Assembly: GCA_026391115.1 (NCBI GenBank)
Contig: JAPLER010000015.1
Location: 1-25,534, forward strand
Direction: 5' to 3'
DNA from: Bacteroidota bacterium
GTDB taxonomy: Bacteria; Bacteroidota; Bacteroidia; Chitinophagales; Chitinophagaceae
DNA: 25,534 nucleotides
In this document: positions 1 to 8,357 of the stretch, in pieces
Layout: every line of letters starts with the position of its first letter
Numbering within the stretch: position 1 is the stretch's first letter
Notes under the pieces: model-generated
Told to the model about the DNA's origin: nothing
The model's database searches: none
The model's input: only the letters and a program-made list of their open reading frames with translations
Program-made: the position numbers and the translations under genes

Positions 1-41
1 AAACAACATCATTTAAAATTCTAAATATAAAATTTAAAATA

Positions 42-1376
42 ATGAACTCTCTTGCACAAGAAATAATTAATGATGCACAAGACTATACTTTGTTTAGTTG
101 GAGTAAACAAAAAGGTACAAACCCTATTGCAGTTAAACGTGCAGAGGGTGTGTATTTATACGATTATGATGGCAACAGAATTATTGATTTTTCAAGTGGA
201 TTAATCAATATGAATATTGGCCACGGCAATCAACGAATTACCGAAGCTGTTGTAAAGCAAATGCAGGAAGTGGCATATGTTACGCCAAGCTGTGTTACAA
301 AAGTTCGTGCAGATTTAGGTAAAAAGTTAGCAGAAATATGTCCAGGAGATTTGAATAAATCTTTCTTCACTTTATGTGGTGCTACATCTATTGAGAATGG
401 AATTAAGTTAGCAAGATTATACACAGGAAAACATAAAGTGTTAACGCGTTATCAATCTTATCACGGTGCAACAATGGGTGCAATTTCTGCTGGTGGCGAC
501 CCACGAAAAATTCCTGTTGATGCTCAGCAAGCACCCAACTTTGTTCATTTTGATTTACCTAATTTATATCGTTGGGAGTATGGTGAAGAAAATTTATTGA
601 AAGAGTCTATTGCAAGCCTGGAAAGGATTATAGCTTATGAAGGCCCAAATACAATTGCTGCTATTTTATTGGAAGGTGAAAGTGGAACAAGTGGTTGTTT
701 ACAATATCCAAAAGGTTATTTAAAAGCAGTTAGAGAAATCACCAACAAGCACGGCATATTGATAATAATGGATGAAGTAATGAGTGGCTTTGGAAGAACT
801 GGACAATGGTTTGGTTTTCAAAATCACGATATCGTGCCTGATATGATTGCAATGGCAAAAGGGTTGACTTGTGGTTACCTTCCATTTGGTTGTTTACAAG
901 TGAGTGAAAAAATTGCTGCTAAGTTTGATGATGCTGTTATGCCATTGGGTTTAACCTACTCTGCACACGCAGTTTGTTGTGCTGCTGCATTAGAAACTTT
1001 AAAAATTTATGAAGAAGATAATTTGCTTGAAAATGCAAGAGTAATGGGTGCTTATATGGAGCAAGAAATTGGAAAATTAAAAGAAAAGCATCCATCAATT
1101 GGAGATTTTAGAAATACAGGTTTATTGGGTTGTGTTGAATTAGTAAAAAATAGAGCAACAAAAGAACCAATGGCACCATTCAATGCAAAGCCAGACGAAA
1201 TGGTAGTGATGAATAAAGTGGCTGCTAAAATTAAAGAACTAGGTATGTACACTTTTGTAAGATGGAATTTCATTTTTGTTGCACCCCCATTAATTGTTAC
1301 AAAAGAACAAATTGATGAAGGTTTGGCTATCATTAGTGAAGCTATTAAGATTGCAGATGATGCTTATATTGCTTAA
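42..1376 (+). CDS. Class III PLP aminotransferase, probably beta-alanine or beta-aminoisobutyrate transaminase
   Basis: This 444-residue protein has the usual length of class III (omega-amino acid) aminotransferases. A glycine-rich PLP phosphate-binding region occurs near residues 110-145. The cofactor-binding aspartate lies in MDEVMSGFGRTG, and the Schiff-base lysine is K273 in MAKGLTCGYLPFG. The family moves amino groups from omega-amino acids to pyruvate or 2-oxoglutarate. The substrate is inferred from context: it starts a gene set that turns uracil or thymine into beta-alanine or beta-aminoisobutyrate, so it probably makes the semialdehyde. The permease gene follows after 9 nt, suggesting co-transcription. 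Only 41 bases lie upstream, so the operon promoter, and whether an earlier gene exists, cannot be seen. The class is certain; the exact donor and acceptor are not. Confidence 0.88.
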   Translation: MNSLAQEIINDAQDYTLFSWSKQKGTNPIAVKRAEGVYLYDYDGNRIIDFSSGLINMNIGHGNQRITEAVVKQMQEVAYVTPSCVTKVRADLGKKLAEICPGDLNKSFFTLCGATSIENGIKLARLYTGKHKVLTRYQSYHGATMGAISAGGDPRKIPVDAQQAPNFVHFDLPNLYRWEYGEENLLKESIASLERIIAYEGPNTIAAILLEGESGTSGCLQYPKGYLKAVREITNKHGILIIMDEVMSGFGRTGQWFGFQNHDIVPDMIAMAKGLTCGYLPFGCLQVSEKIAAKFDDAVMPLGLTYSAHAVCCAAALETLKIYEEDNLLENARVMGAYMEQEIGKLKEKHPSIGDFRNTGLLGCVELVKNRATKEPMAPFNAKPDEMVVMNKVAAKIKELGMYTFVRWNFIFVAPPLIVTKEQIDEGLAIISEAIKIADDAYIA

Positions 1377-1385
1377 CAACTTTCT

Positions 1386-2810
1386 ATGAATAATTCATCT
1401 CTTTATAACGAAGATTTAGCACCAATTCCACAAGACAAACGCACTTGGGGCACTTGGAATTATGCTGCACTTTGGATAAGTATGAGTCTTTGCATTCCTA
1501 CTTACACAATGGCAAGTAGTATGATTAATAAAGGGATGAACTGGTGGCAAGCTATTCTTACCATTTTTATTGGCAATGCAATTGTGTTAGTACCAATGTT
1601 ATTGAATGGACACGCTGGTGCTAAATATGGCATTCCTTTTCCAGTGTTGGCACGTGCAAGCTTTGGAACAAAAGGAGCTAACATTCCTGCAATGCTTAGA
1701 GCTATTGTAGCTTGTGGATGGTTTGGTATTCAAACTTGGATTGGTGGAGCATCTCTATACAATTTAATTAGAGCATATAATCCAAGTTTAGAAGCCATAA
1801 AAATTGAAGGATTATTTCCGCAACCGTTACCTGTTGTATGCTTTATATTATTTTGGATGTTGAATATGTTTATTGTTTATAAAGGCGTTGAAAGCATCAG
1901 AAAATTATTAGTCTTCAAAGCATTCTTTTTGCCTGTTGCAGCAGCAGCATTGTTTTGCTGGGCTGTAGTTGCTGCCAAAGGTTTAGGCCCTATTTTAAGT
2001 GCACCATCAAAGTTTACTGATAGTGCATCTTTTTTTCATTTCTTTTTCCCTGCATTAACTGCTGTTGTTGGATTTTGGGCTACTTTATCGTTAAATATTC
2101 CAGATTTTACACGATATGCAAAAAGTCAAAAAGCCCAAATGAAAGGGCAAGCAATTGGCTTACCACCATCAATGACTTTGTTTGCATTTGTAGGTGTTGT
2201 GGTTACATCAGCCACTACAATTATTTACGGTCAACCAGAATGGGATCCTGTAACATTGGCTACTAAATTCGATAGTAAACTAATGGTTGCATTTGCAATG
2301 CTTGGAATTATTATTTCAACTTTAGCAACAAATATTGCAGCCAATATTGTTAGCCCTGCTAACGATTTTTCAAATCTTAATCCTCAAAAAATTAATTTCA
2401 AAACTGGTGGTTATATTACTGGAATTATTGGTGTGTTAATCTTTCCCTGGAAATTAGTTGCAGACCCCAATGGTTACATTTTTACCTGGCTCATTGGTTA
2501 TTCAGGTTTGCTTGGACCCATTGGTGGGATTATGATTGTAGATTATTTTTTCATCAATAAAAAAGAATTGGTTGTTGATGAATTATATCAACATAATGGC
2601 AGGTATTTTTTTAATAATGGTTTTAATAATAAAGCTGTTATTGCTTTATTTATTGGGATATTGCCAAACATTCCTGGTTTTTTAGTTGTTACGAAAGTGA
2701 TTAATAATGAAGTATTTCCTCATTGGATTTCTGATTTGTACAACTATGCTTGGTTTGTCGGTTTTGCAGTTAGCGGATTGATTTACTTTTTAACAATGAA
2801 AAGAAAATAA
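1386..2810 (+). CDS. NCS1-family nucleobase/hydantoin/allantoin permease
   Basis: This 474-residue integral membrane protein has about twelve hydrophobic segments. The N-terminal region (NEDLAPIPQDKRTWGTWNYA, then a helix and KGMNWWQA) is typical of the NCS1 nucleobase:cation symporter family, as is an AxYGIPFPVLARASFG-like stretch near residues 80-96. Family members import uracil, thymine, allantoin, hydantoins or related rings across the inner membrane with Na+ or H+. Its position 9 nt after the aminotransferase and 5 nt before dihydropyrimidinase makes uracil, thymine or a dihydropyrimidine the likely cargo, but the sequence alone does not fix the specificity. Confidence 0.88.
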   Translation: MNNSSLYNEDLAPIPQDKRTWGTWNYAALWISMSLCIPTYTMASSMINKGMNWWQAILTIFIGNAIVLVPMLLNGHAGAKYGIPFPVLARASFGTKGANIPAMLRAIVACGWFGIQTWIGGASLYNLIRAYNPSLEAIKIEGLFPQPLPVVCFILFWMLNMFIVYKGVESIRKLLVFKAFFLPVAAAALFCWAVVAAKGLGPILSAPSKFTDSASFFHFFFPALTAVVGFWATLSLNIPDFTRYAKSQKAQMKGQAIGLPPSMTLFAFVGVVVTSATTIIYGQPEWDPVTLATKFDSKLMVAFAMLGIIISTLATNIAANIVSPANDFSNLNPQKINFKTGGYITGIIGVLIFPWKLVADPNGYIFTWLIGYSGLLGPIGGIMIVDYFFINKKELVVDELYQHNGRYFFNNGFNNKAVIALFIGILPNIPGFLVVTKVINNEVFPHWISDLYNYAWFVGFAVSGLIYFLTMKRK

Positions 2811-2815
2811 ACTAA

Positions 2816-4198
2816 ATGAGTACTTTAATAAAAAATGGAAACATCATAACTGCAACTGACAACTACGTTGCAGATATTTTAATTGAAGGCGAAACAATAA
2901 AAGCGATTGGCAAAAACTTAAACGTTACTGCTGATGAAATTATTGATGCAACTGGAATGCTTGTTATGCCTGGTGGTATTGACCCTCATGTGCATTTAGA
3001 TATGCCTTTTATGGGGACATACAGCAGCGATAATTACGAAACTGGTACACGTGCTGCATTATATGGTGGAACAACAACTGTTATAGATTTTATCTTGCAA
3101 ACACAAGGTAAAAGCTTACAATCTGCTTTGCAAGATTGGAAAAGTAGAAGTGATAATAATGCTGTTGGCGATTACAGTTTTCATATGGCTGTAACAGATT
3201 TTAATGAAGAAACTAAAAAAGAAATTAAACATTTTATAGAAGAAGAAGGCATCACATCTTTTAAAACATTTATGGCATACAAAGGTGCATTAATGATTGA
3301 TGACAGACAGATGATAGGCTTAATGCAGGAAGTAAAAAAACACGGAGGTTTAATTAATGTTCACGCTACCAATGGCGATATGATTGACTTCTTAATTGCC
3401 AAGCATAAATCAGAAGGAAAACTTGCACCATTGTATCATTATTTGTCTCAGCCAGAAATTAGTGAAGCCGAAGCGAGTGGCAGGTTTGCTGATATGGCAA
3501 GTTATACGGGTTGCCCAGGATATATTGTTCATTTAACTTGTGAAGGGGCATTAAATGCTGTGAGAAATGCCACACGAAGAAATCAAAAAGTATTTGTAGA
3601 AACCTGTATTCAATATTTAATTTTAGACGCTAGTTTATATGAGCAAAATTTTGAAGGAGCTAAATGGGTGATGAGCCCACCATTACGTGAAAAGAAAGAT
3701 CAGGCAACACTTTGGGCTGGCATTAATCAAGGCTTGGTACAAGTTGTGGCAACAGACCATTGCCCTTTTATGTGGGAACAAAAATTAATGGGCAAAGACG
3801 ATTTTAGCAAAATTCCCAATGGTCATCCTGCAATTGAAAACAGAATGGAATTGTTGTTTAGTGAAGGTGTGAATAAAGGGAAAATAACTCTTAACAAATT
3901 TGTTGAAGTATCATCAACTAACGCCTCAAAAATATTTGGTATGTTTCCAAAGAAAGGAACCATTGCTGTGGGCAGTGATGCTGACATTGTTTTATGGGAT
4001 GCTAATGAAGAGCATATTTTATCAGCATCTACACATCATATGAATGTTGATTATAGTGGTTATGAAGGTTGGCAAGTAAAAGGCAAAGTGAAGCAAGTTT
4101 TTTTGCGAGGTAAATTGGCAATTGATAATAATGAATGCAAAGTGGAGAAAGGGTTTGGTAAGTTTGTCAAGAGAAATAAAGTGTCTCAAAATATTTAA
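2816..4198 (+). CDS. hydA: Dihydropyrimidinase / D-hydantoinase
   Basis: This 460-residue cyclic amidohydrolase has all the binuclear metal ligands of the D-hydantoinase group: H58 and H60 in DPHVHLD, K150 (the lysine carboxylated in the family) in TSFKTFMAYKG, H183 in INVHATNG, H239 in YIVHLT, and D314 in VATDHCPF. It opens 5,6-dihydrouracil or dihydrothymine to the N-carbamoyl-beta-amino acid, the second step of reductive pyrimidine breakdown, in the cytoplasm. The length is normal and the start follows the permease stop by 5 nt. The reductase (PreT/PreA) and the carbamoyl-amide hydrolase encoded next make dihydropyrimidine rather than hydantoin the probable substrate. Confidence 0.93.
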   Translation: MSTLIKNGNIITATDNYVADILIEGETIKAIGKNLNVTADEIIDATGMLVMPGGIDPHVHLDMPFMGTYSSDNYETGTRAALYGGTTTVIDFILQTQGKSLQSALQDWKSRSDNNAVGDYSFHMAVTDFNEETKKEIKHFIEEEGITSFKTFMAYKGALMIDDRQMIGLMQEVKKHGGLINVHATNGDMIDFLIAKHKSEGKLAPLYHYLSQPEISEAEASGRFADMASYTGCPGYIVHLTCEGALNAVRNATRRNQKVFVETCIQYLILDASLYEQNFEGAKWVMSPPLREKKDQATLWAGINQGLVQVVATDHCPFMWEQKLMGKDDFSKIPNGHPAIENRMELLFSEGVNKGKITLNKFVEVSSTNASKIFGMFPKKGTIAVGSDADIVLWDANEEHILSASTHHMNVDYSGYEGWQVKGKVKQVFLRGKLAIDNNECKVEKGFGKFVKRNKVSQNI

Positions 4199-4273
4199 TC
4201 AAATATTTTAAATTATAAAATTTGAATGCTGAATTAATTTGAAATTTATTATTCAAAAATTAAAATAGAAATA
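4199..4273 (+). repeat. AT-rich intergenic repeat region upstream of the beta-ureidopropionase gene
   Basis: This 75-nt spacer is almost entirely A and T and contains overlapping inverted words, such as TTTGAAT near its middle and ATTCAAA near its right end. The same TTGAAT/ATTCAA vocabulary recurs in the other operon spacers. No clear Shine-Dalgarno sequence is present; the bases before the ATG are A-rich. Confidence 0.5.
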
Positions 4274-5140
4274 ATGCCAAGAATAATAAAATCTGGACTT
4301 ATACAACTTTCTCTTCCTAAAACAGAAGGCGAAGGAACTATTGAAGAAATTAAAGAAGCAATGGTGCAGAAACATATTCCTTATATTGAAGAAGCTGGCA
4401 GACAAGGTGTGCAGATTCTTTGTTTTCAGGAAATTTTCAACACGCCATATTTCTGCCCTGGGCAAGATGCAGCTTGGTACGCAAGTGCTGAAACTATTCC
4501 TGGCCCCACAGTTGAGCGTATGCAGGAATATGCTAAGAAATATCAGATGGTGATTATTGTTCCTATATATGAAAAAGAGCAAGCAGGTGTTTTATACAAT
4601 ACTGCTGCTGTTATTGATGCAGATGGAACATACTTAGGCAAGTATAGAAAAAACCATATTCCACATACTGGTGGCTTTTGGGAAAAATATTTCTTTAAGC
4701 CTGGAAACCTTGGCTATCCAGTGTTTCAAACAAAATATGCTAAGGTTAGTGTGTATATTTGTTATGATAGACATTTTCCAGACGGTGCAAGATGCTTGGG
4801 TTTAAATGGTGCTGAAATCGTTTATAATCCAAGTGCTACAACTGTTGGTCAATCTCAATATTTATGGAAGTTAGAACAACCTGCACACGCTGTTGCCAAT
4901 GGTTATTTTATGGGTTGTATCAATCGAGTAGGTGAAGAAAAACCCTGGAACTTGGGTAAGTTTTATGGCACATCATACTTTGTAAATCCATTAGGGCAAA
5001 TAATAAAAGAAGCCAGTGAAGACAATGATGAATTATTGGTTGCTGAATTTGATTTAGACTTGATTGAACAAATAAGAAGCAAATGGCAATTCTATAGAGA
5101 TAGAAGACCTGAGACATACAATGAAATAGTTAAATTATAA
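4274..5140 (+). CDS. Beta-ureidopropionase (N-carbamoyl-beta-alanine amidohydrolase), nitrilase superfamily
   Basis: This 288-residue protein carries the complete nitrilase-superfamily catalytic triad: E53 in CFQEIF, K126 in YRKNHIP, and nucleophile C163 in VYICYDRHFPD. The YRKNHIPH and CYDRHFP surroundings are those of beta-ureidopropionases and N-carbamoylputrescine amidases. The family hydrolyses N-carbamoyl-beta-alanine to beta-alanine, CO2 and ammonia, the third step of the pathway. Its place directly after dihydropyrimidinase and before preT supports this substrate over carbamoylputrescine. It probably supplies this step alone now, since the M20-type hydrolase gene at the end of the operon is broken. 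It is separated from its neighbours by 75 and 87 nt of AT-rich repeat, more than the other early genes of the operon. Confidence 0.9.
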   Translation: MPRIIKSGLIQLSLPKTEGEGTIEEIKEAMVQKHIPYIEEAGRQGVQILCFQEIFNTPYFCPGQDAAWYASAETIPGPTVERMQEYAKKYQMVIIVPIYEKEQAGVLYNTAAVIDADGTYLGKYRKNHIPHTGGFWEKYFFKPGNLGYPVFQTKYAKVSVYICYDRHFPDGARCLGLNGAEIVYNPSATTVGQSQYLWKLEQPAHAVANGYFMGCINRVGEEKPWNLGKFYGTSYFVNPLGQIIKEASEDNDELLVAEFDLDLIEQIRSKWQFYRDRRPETYNEIVKL

Positions 5141-5146
5141 ACTATT

Positions 5147-5227
5147 TTGAATGTTAAATTTTAAATGTTGAATTAAACAACATCGGTAATTTAAAATTCA
5201 AAATTCAAAATTCAAAATTCAAATAAA
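5147..5227 (+). repeat. AT-rich repeat with four perfect AAAATTC tandem units upstream of preT
   Basis: Four exact copies of the 7-mer AAAATTC fill 5193-5220 and stop 7 nt before the preT start codon. Just upstream, AAACAACATC (5175-5184) followed by ATTTAAAATTC (5189-5199) matches AAACAACATC-ATTTAAAATTC at positions 1-21, with only GGTA inserted, so the same element precedes the aminotransferase. The left part (5147-5174) holds TTGAAT words in the opposite sense. No Shine-Dalgarno is visible. Confidence 0.7.
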
Positions 5228-6559
5228 ATGATTTTAAATAACAGACTAACTGAAACTCAATACCAGCAAAACTTTGCAGATATTCACCCGCCTTTTGAAA
5301 CACACGATGCAGCATTGGTTGAAGCAAATCGTTGCTTGTTTTGTTACGATGCTCCTTGCACAAAATTGTGTCCAACAAGTATTAATATTCCAAAGTTTAT
5401 TAAACAAATAACAACCGAGAATATTAAAGGTTCAGCACATACTATTTTTCAATCAAATATAATGGGTGCGGGCTGTAGCAAGGTTTGTCCAGTAGAGAAA
5501 TTATGTGAAGGTGCTTGTGTATATAACAATATGGATGAAACGCCTATTCATATTGCCAAGCTACAACGTTATTCTACTGAAATTGCAATGAAAAATAATT
5601 GGCAATTATTTGAACGAAAAAAATCTACTGATAAAAAAGTAGCGATAGTTGGTGCTGGTCCTGCTGGATTAAGTTGTGCCCACGTTCTTGCAAGGGAAGG
5701 TGTTGATGTAACTATTTATGAAAAAGAAAATAAAGGAGGTGGCTTAATGACTTATGGTATTGCTGCTTATAAAGTAACACCAGAGTTTTGCGAAGATGAA
5801 GTGAATTATATTTTAGACATCGGTGGTATTGAATTAAAATACAATCAAGAGTTAGGAAAAAATATTGCTTTAGAAGAACTTCAAAAAAAATACGATGCCG
5901 TGTATCTCTCTATTGGCGTGGGTTTGGCAAATAAATTACATATTGCTGGAGAAGATTTAGAAGGTGTAGAAGATGCCATCGAGTTTATATACAGATTACG
6001 AAATGAAGGATATTCCTCAATAAAAGTTGGAGATAAGGTTGCTGTAATTGGAATGGGGATGACTGCCATTGATGCTGCAACACAAGCAAAACGTTTGGGT
6101 GCAAATGAAGTAACAATGGTGTATCGTAGAACTGAAGCTGAAAAGAATTGTACACAACACGAATTGGATATTGCAAGATTAGATGGTTGTGCCACTTTAT
6201 GGTTGGCTGCACCAAAAGAGATTATTGGAGAAAATGGAAAAGTAAAAGCATTAGTTTGTGATGTAATGAAATTAGGTGAGCCAGATGCAAAAGGAAAACC
6301 TGCACCGATTGCAACAGGAGAAACTGTTAAATTGGATGTTGATATGGTAATTAAAGCAACTGGTCAAAATCCATTTGAACAATTGGTATCATCCTATAAT
6401 ATCAATAATAATAGAGGTAAAATAAATATCACTAATAACGTTACAAATCTTGCCAAAGTCTTTGCTGGAGGCGATTGTGTGAATGGAGGCAAAGAAGTTG
6501 TAGATGCTGTGCAAGCTGGTAAAGATGGAGCACAAGCTATATTGAATTTTATATTTTAA
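5228..6559 (+). CDS. preT: NAD(P)H-dependent dihydropyrimidine dehydrogenase, PreT subunit
   Basis: This 443-residue protein is the electron-input subunit of bacterial dihydropyrimidine dehydrogenase and resembles the glutamate synthase small subunit. The N-terminal Fe-S domain shows two cysteine sets, C36-C39-C44-C48 and C83-C87-C93-C97. An FAD-binding Rossmann motif (VGAGPAG, about 141-147) and an NAD(P)H-binding motif (IGMGMTAID, about 274-282, followed by VYRRTEAE) come next. It passes electrons from NAD(P)H through FAD and iron-sulfur clusters to PreA, which reduces uracil or thymine. In E. coli the two genes are adjacent; here a small four-helix-bundle gene lies between them. The spacer upstream of the start is a 7-bp tandem repeat rather than a recognisable ribosome binding site. 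Confidence 0.93.
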   Translation: MILNNRLTETQYQQNFADIHPPFETHDAALVEANRCLFCYDAPCTKLCPTSINIPKFIKQITTENIKGSAHTIFQSNIMGAGCSKVCPVEKLCEGACVYNNMDETPIHIAKLQRYSTEIAMKNNWQLFERKKSTDKKVAIVGAGPAGLSCAHVLAREGVDVTIYEKENKGGGLMTYGIAAYKVTPEFCEDEVNYILDIGGIELKYNQELGKNIALEELQKKYDAVYLSIGVGLANKLHIAGEDLEGVEDAIEFIYRLRNEGYSSIKVGDKVAVIGMGMTAIDAATQAKRLGANEVTMVYRRTEAEKNCTQHELDIARLDGCATLWLAAPKEIIGENGKVKALVCDVMKLGEPDAKGKPAPIATGETVKLDVDMVIKATGQNPFEQLVSSYNINNNRGKINITNNVTNLAKVFAGGDCVNGGKEVVDAVQAGKDGAQAILNFIF

Positions 6560-6939
6560 ATTTTGAATGAAGACAGAGAATAAAATATTAGAAAAGTCTT
6601 TCGATTTTTCATTGCAAATTATTCAATTATATAAAATACTAGTTGAAAACAAAGAGTTTGTTTTATCGAAACAACTTTTAAGAAGTGGCACAAGTATAGG
6701 TGCAAATATTGAAGAAGGAATGGCAGCTCAATCACGAAAAGATTTTATATCAAAAATGTCAATAGCCTCGAAAGAAGCAAGAGAAACACGTTATTGGTTA
6801 AGGCTTTTAGATAAAAGCAAATTAGTTGAACTCGATTATTCAGTTTATTTAAATTCTGTAGAACATATTGTAAATATTCTAACTAAAATAGTCAAAACAA
6901 GCATTGAGACAAACCCTCAATAATTCAAAATTTAAAATA
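6552..6939. repeat. Perfect 17-bp inverted repeat bracketing the four-helix-bundle gene
   Basis: The left arm TATTTTAAATTTTGAAT (6552-6568) is the exact reverse complement of the right arm ATTCAAAATTTAAAATA (6923-6939). The left arm contains the preT stop codon and ends inside the start codon of the small gene. The right arm begins at the last base of that gene's stop codon. The arms are low-complexity AT and related to other spacer repeats here, so they may be a transfer boundary or two opposed copies of a genome-wide repeat. Confidence 0.7.
6567..6923 (+). CDS. Four-helix-bundle protein (23S rRNA intervening-sequence protein family)
   Basis: This 118-residue protein has the signature of the S23/IVP four-helix-bundle family (TIGR02436/PF05635): LLRSGTSIGANIEEG near residues 38-52, then SRKDFISKMSIASKEARETRYWLRLL. 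The family was first noticed in 23S rRNA intervening sequences and is now seen scattered in many genomes; its molecular role is not settled. The protein is predicted soluble and all-helical. Its place between preT and preA, 7 nt after one and 23 nt before the other and in the same orientation, is unexpected because those subunit genes are normally neighbours. The whole gene sits within a perfect 17-bp inverted repeat, consistent with an insertion that kept the operon readable. No Shine-Dalgarno is visible. The family call is firm; any function in pyrimidine breakdown is unsupported. Confidence 0.9.
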   Translation: MKTENKILEKSFDFSLQIIQLYKILVENKEFVLSKQLLRSGTSIGANIEEGMAAQSRKDFISKMSIASKEARETRYWLRLLDKSKLVELDYSVYLNSVEHIVNILTKIVKTSIETNPQ

Positions 6940-6946
6940 ATTTAAG

Positions 6947-8215
6947 ATGGCTTCTTTAGAAACAAACTTTCTCGGCATTAAATCGCCTAATCCTTTTTGG
7001 TTAGCGAGTGCCCCACCAACTGATAAAAAAATCAATGTATTACGTGCTTATGAAGCAGGCTGGGGTGGCGTTGTATGGAAAACGCTTGGCTCTCAAGTTA
7101 AAAATGTTTCTTCACGTTATAGTGCAGTTGATTATCACGGCAGTCGTATAATGGGATTTAATAATATTGAGCTCATTAGCGATAGACCACTTGATATTAA
7201 TCTAAAAGAAATAACAGAATGTGTAAAGTTGTTTCCAGATAGAGCAATGATTGTTTCGTTGATGGCAGATAATAACAGAGAGTCTTGGCACGAACTCATT
7301 AAAAAATGTGAAGATGCTGGTGCTATGGGTTTTGAGTTAAATTTTGGTTGCCCACACGGTATGACAGAACGTGGAATGGGTGCTGCTGTTGGTCAAGACC
7401 CTGTGATTGCTAAAATGGTGGTGGAATGGGTGATGGAAAAAGCTACTATTCCTGTAATTACTAAACTTACACCAAATGTGCATAGTGTAGTGCCAACTGG
7501 TCGTGCTGCTGTAGAAGGTGGAACGAATGCTTTAAGTTTAATCAACACCATTCAAAGTGTTACTGGTATTGATTTAGACACACTTGTTCCAAATCCTTAT
7601 GTTGCAGGAAAATCTGTTTTTGGTGGTTACTGTGGACCAGCAGTAAAACCTATTGCTCTTAAATTTTTAACTACAATTAGTCAAGATGAATTAACATCAA
7701 AAGTGCCTATTTCTGGTATTGGTGGTATCAGCACTTGGAAAGATGCAGTTGAGTTTATGTTATTAGGTGCAACAAGTGTGCAAGTGTGCACAGCAGCTAT
7801 GAAACACGGCTTTAGAATTGTTGAAGATATGTGTGAAGGGATGAGTAATTGGATGGATGAAAAAGGCTTTAAAACCACCAACGATTTTATTGGCAAATCT
7901 GTTGAAAAAATTACACATTGGGAAGACCTAGATATCAACTATCATCACATCGCCAAAATCAACCAAGATGCTTGTATTCATTGTGGTTTATGCTATATTG
8001 CTTGTGAAGATACTTCGCATCAGTCCATCAATATTCAACAAGGAAATCCGTACAATACTTACACCATAAAAGAAGACGAATGTGTGGGTTGTAATTTGTG
8101 CAAATTGGTTTGCCCAGTTGCTGAATGTATTACAATGGAAGAACATCGCGTGGCACCAGATTATATTAACTGGAAAATGTGGCAAGCAGAAGGAAGAGCT
8201 TTGAATGACCATTAG
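6947..8215 (+). CDS. preA: Dihydropyrimidine dehydrogenase, PreA catalytic subunit
   Basis: This 422-residue protein combines an FMN-binding TIM barrel of the dihydroorotate dehydrogenase type (residues about 1-330) with a C-terminal ferredoxin domain having two four-cysteine clusters (C343, C346, C349, C353 and C379, C382, C385, C389). LNFGCPHGMTERGMG and ISGIGGISTWKDAVEF are typical PreA/DPD segments. With PreT it reduces uracil or thymine to the 5,6-dihydro form. At the site where mammalian DPD has its active-site cysteine (LACGQDP), this protein reads AAVGQDP with V148; as I recall E. coli PreA also has valine there, so it is probably a bacterial trait. The gene starts 23 nt after the inserted four-helix-bundle gene and is followed by 243 nt of repeat-rich spacer. 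Confidence 0.93.
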   Translation: MASLETNFLGIKSPNPFWLASAPPTDKKINVLRAYEAGWGGVVWKTLGSQVKNVSSRYSAVDYHGSRIMGFNNIELISDRPLDINLKEITECVKLFPDRAMIVSLMADNNRESWHELIKKCEDAGAMGFELNFGCPHGMTERGMGAAVGQDPVIAKMVVEWVMEKATIPVITKLTPNVHSVVPTGRAAVEGGTNALSLINTIQSVTGIDLDTLVPNPYVAGKSVFGGYCGPAVKPIALKFLTTISQDELTSKVPISGIGGISTWKDAVEFMLLGATSVQVCTAAMKHGFRIVEDMCEGMSNWMDEKGFKTTNDFIGKSVEKITHWEDLDINYHHIAKINQDACIHCGLCYIACEDTSHQSINIQQGNPYNTYTIKEDECVGCNLCKLVCPVAECITMEEHRVAPDYINWKMWQAEGRALNDH

Positions 8216-8252
8216 TAAATAATGTTGAATGATAAATGTTGAATTTTGAATG
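8216..8252 (+). repeat. TTGAAT-type AT-rich repeat downstream of preA
   Basis: AATGTTGAATGATAAATG is followed by TTGAATTTTGAATGATTG, the same word set as in the spacer at 5147-5174. It begins at the preA stop codon. The rest of the gap up to 8357 holds no recognised gene apart from a doubtful 32-codon frame at 8250-8348. Confidence 0.4.
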
Positions 8253-8357
8253 ATTGAATTGTTTCGCAATTTTATCGTTGTCCTAGTTTTATTGCTACTA
8301 TTAAACTTTAGTGGCGTTGGCAGCATTCAAGTTTTTTTACTCTATTGAGCAATTCTC

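Noticed and set aside
5193..5220. Possible CRISPR-like array
   Set aside because: The units are 7 nt and directly adjacent with no spacers; it is a simple tandem repeat.
5881..6215. Two long minus-strand frames opposite preT
   Set aside because: They overlap the conserved NAD(P)H-binding region of PreT on the other strand and have no start signals or recognisable domains.
7988..8326. 112-codon minus-strand frame over the preA end
   Set aside because: It is antisense to the PreA ferredoxin domain, which is strongly conserved, and shows no family motif of its own.
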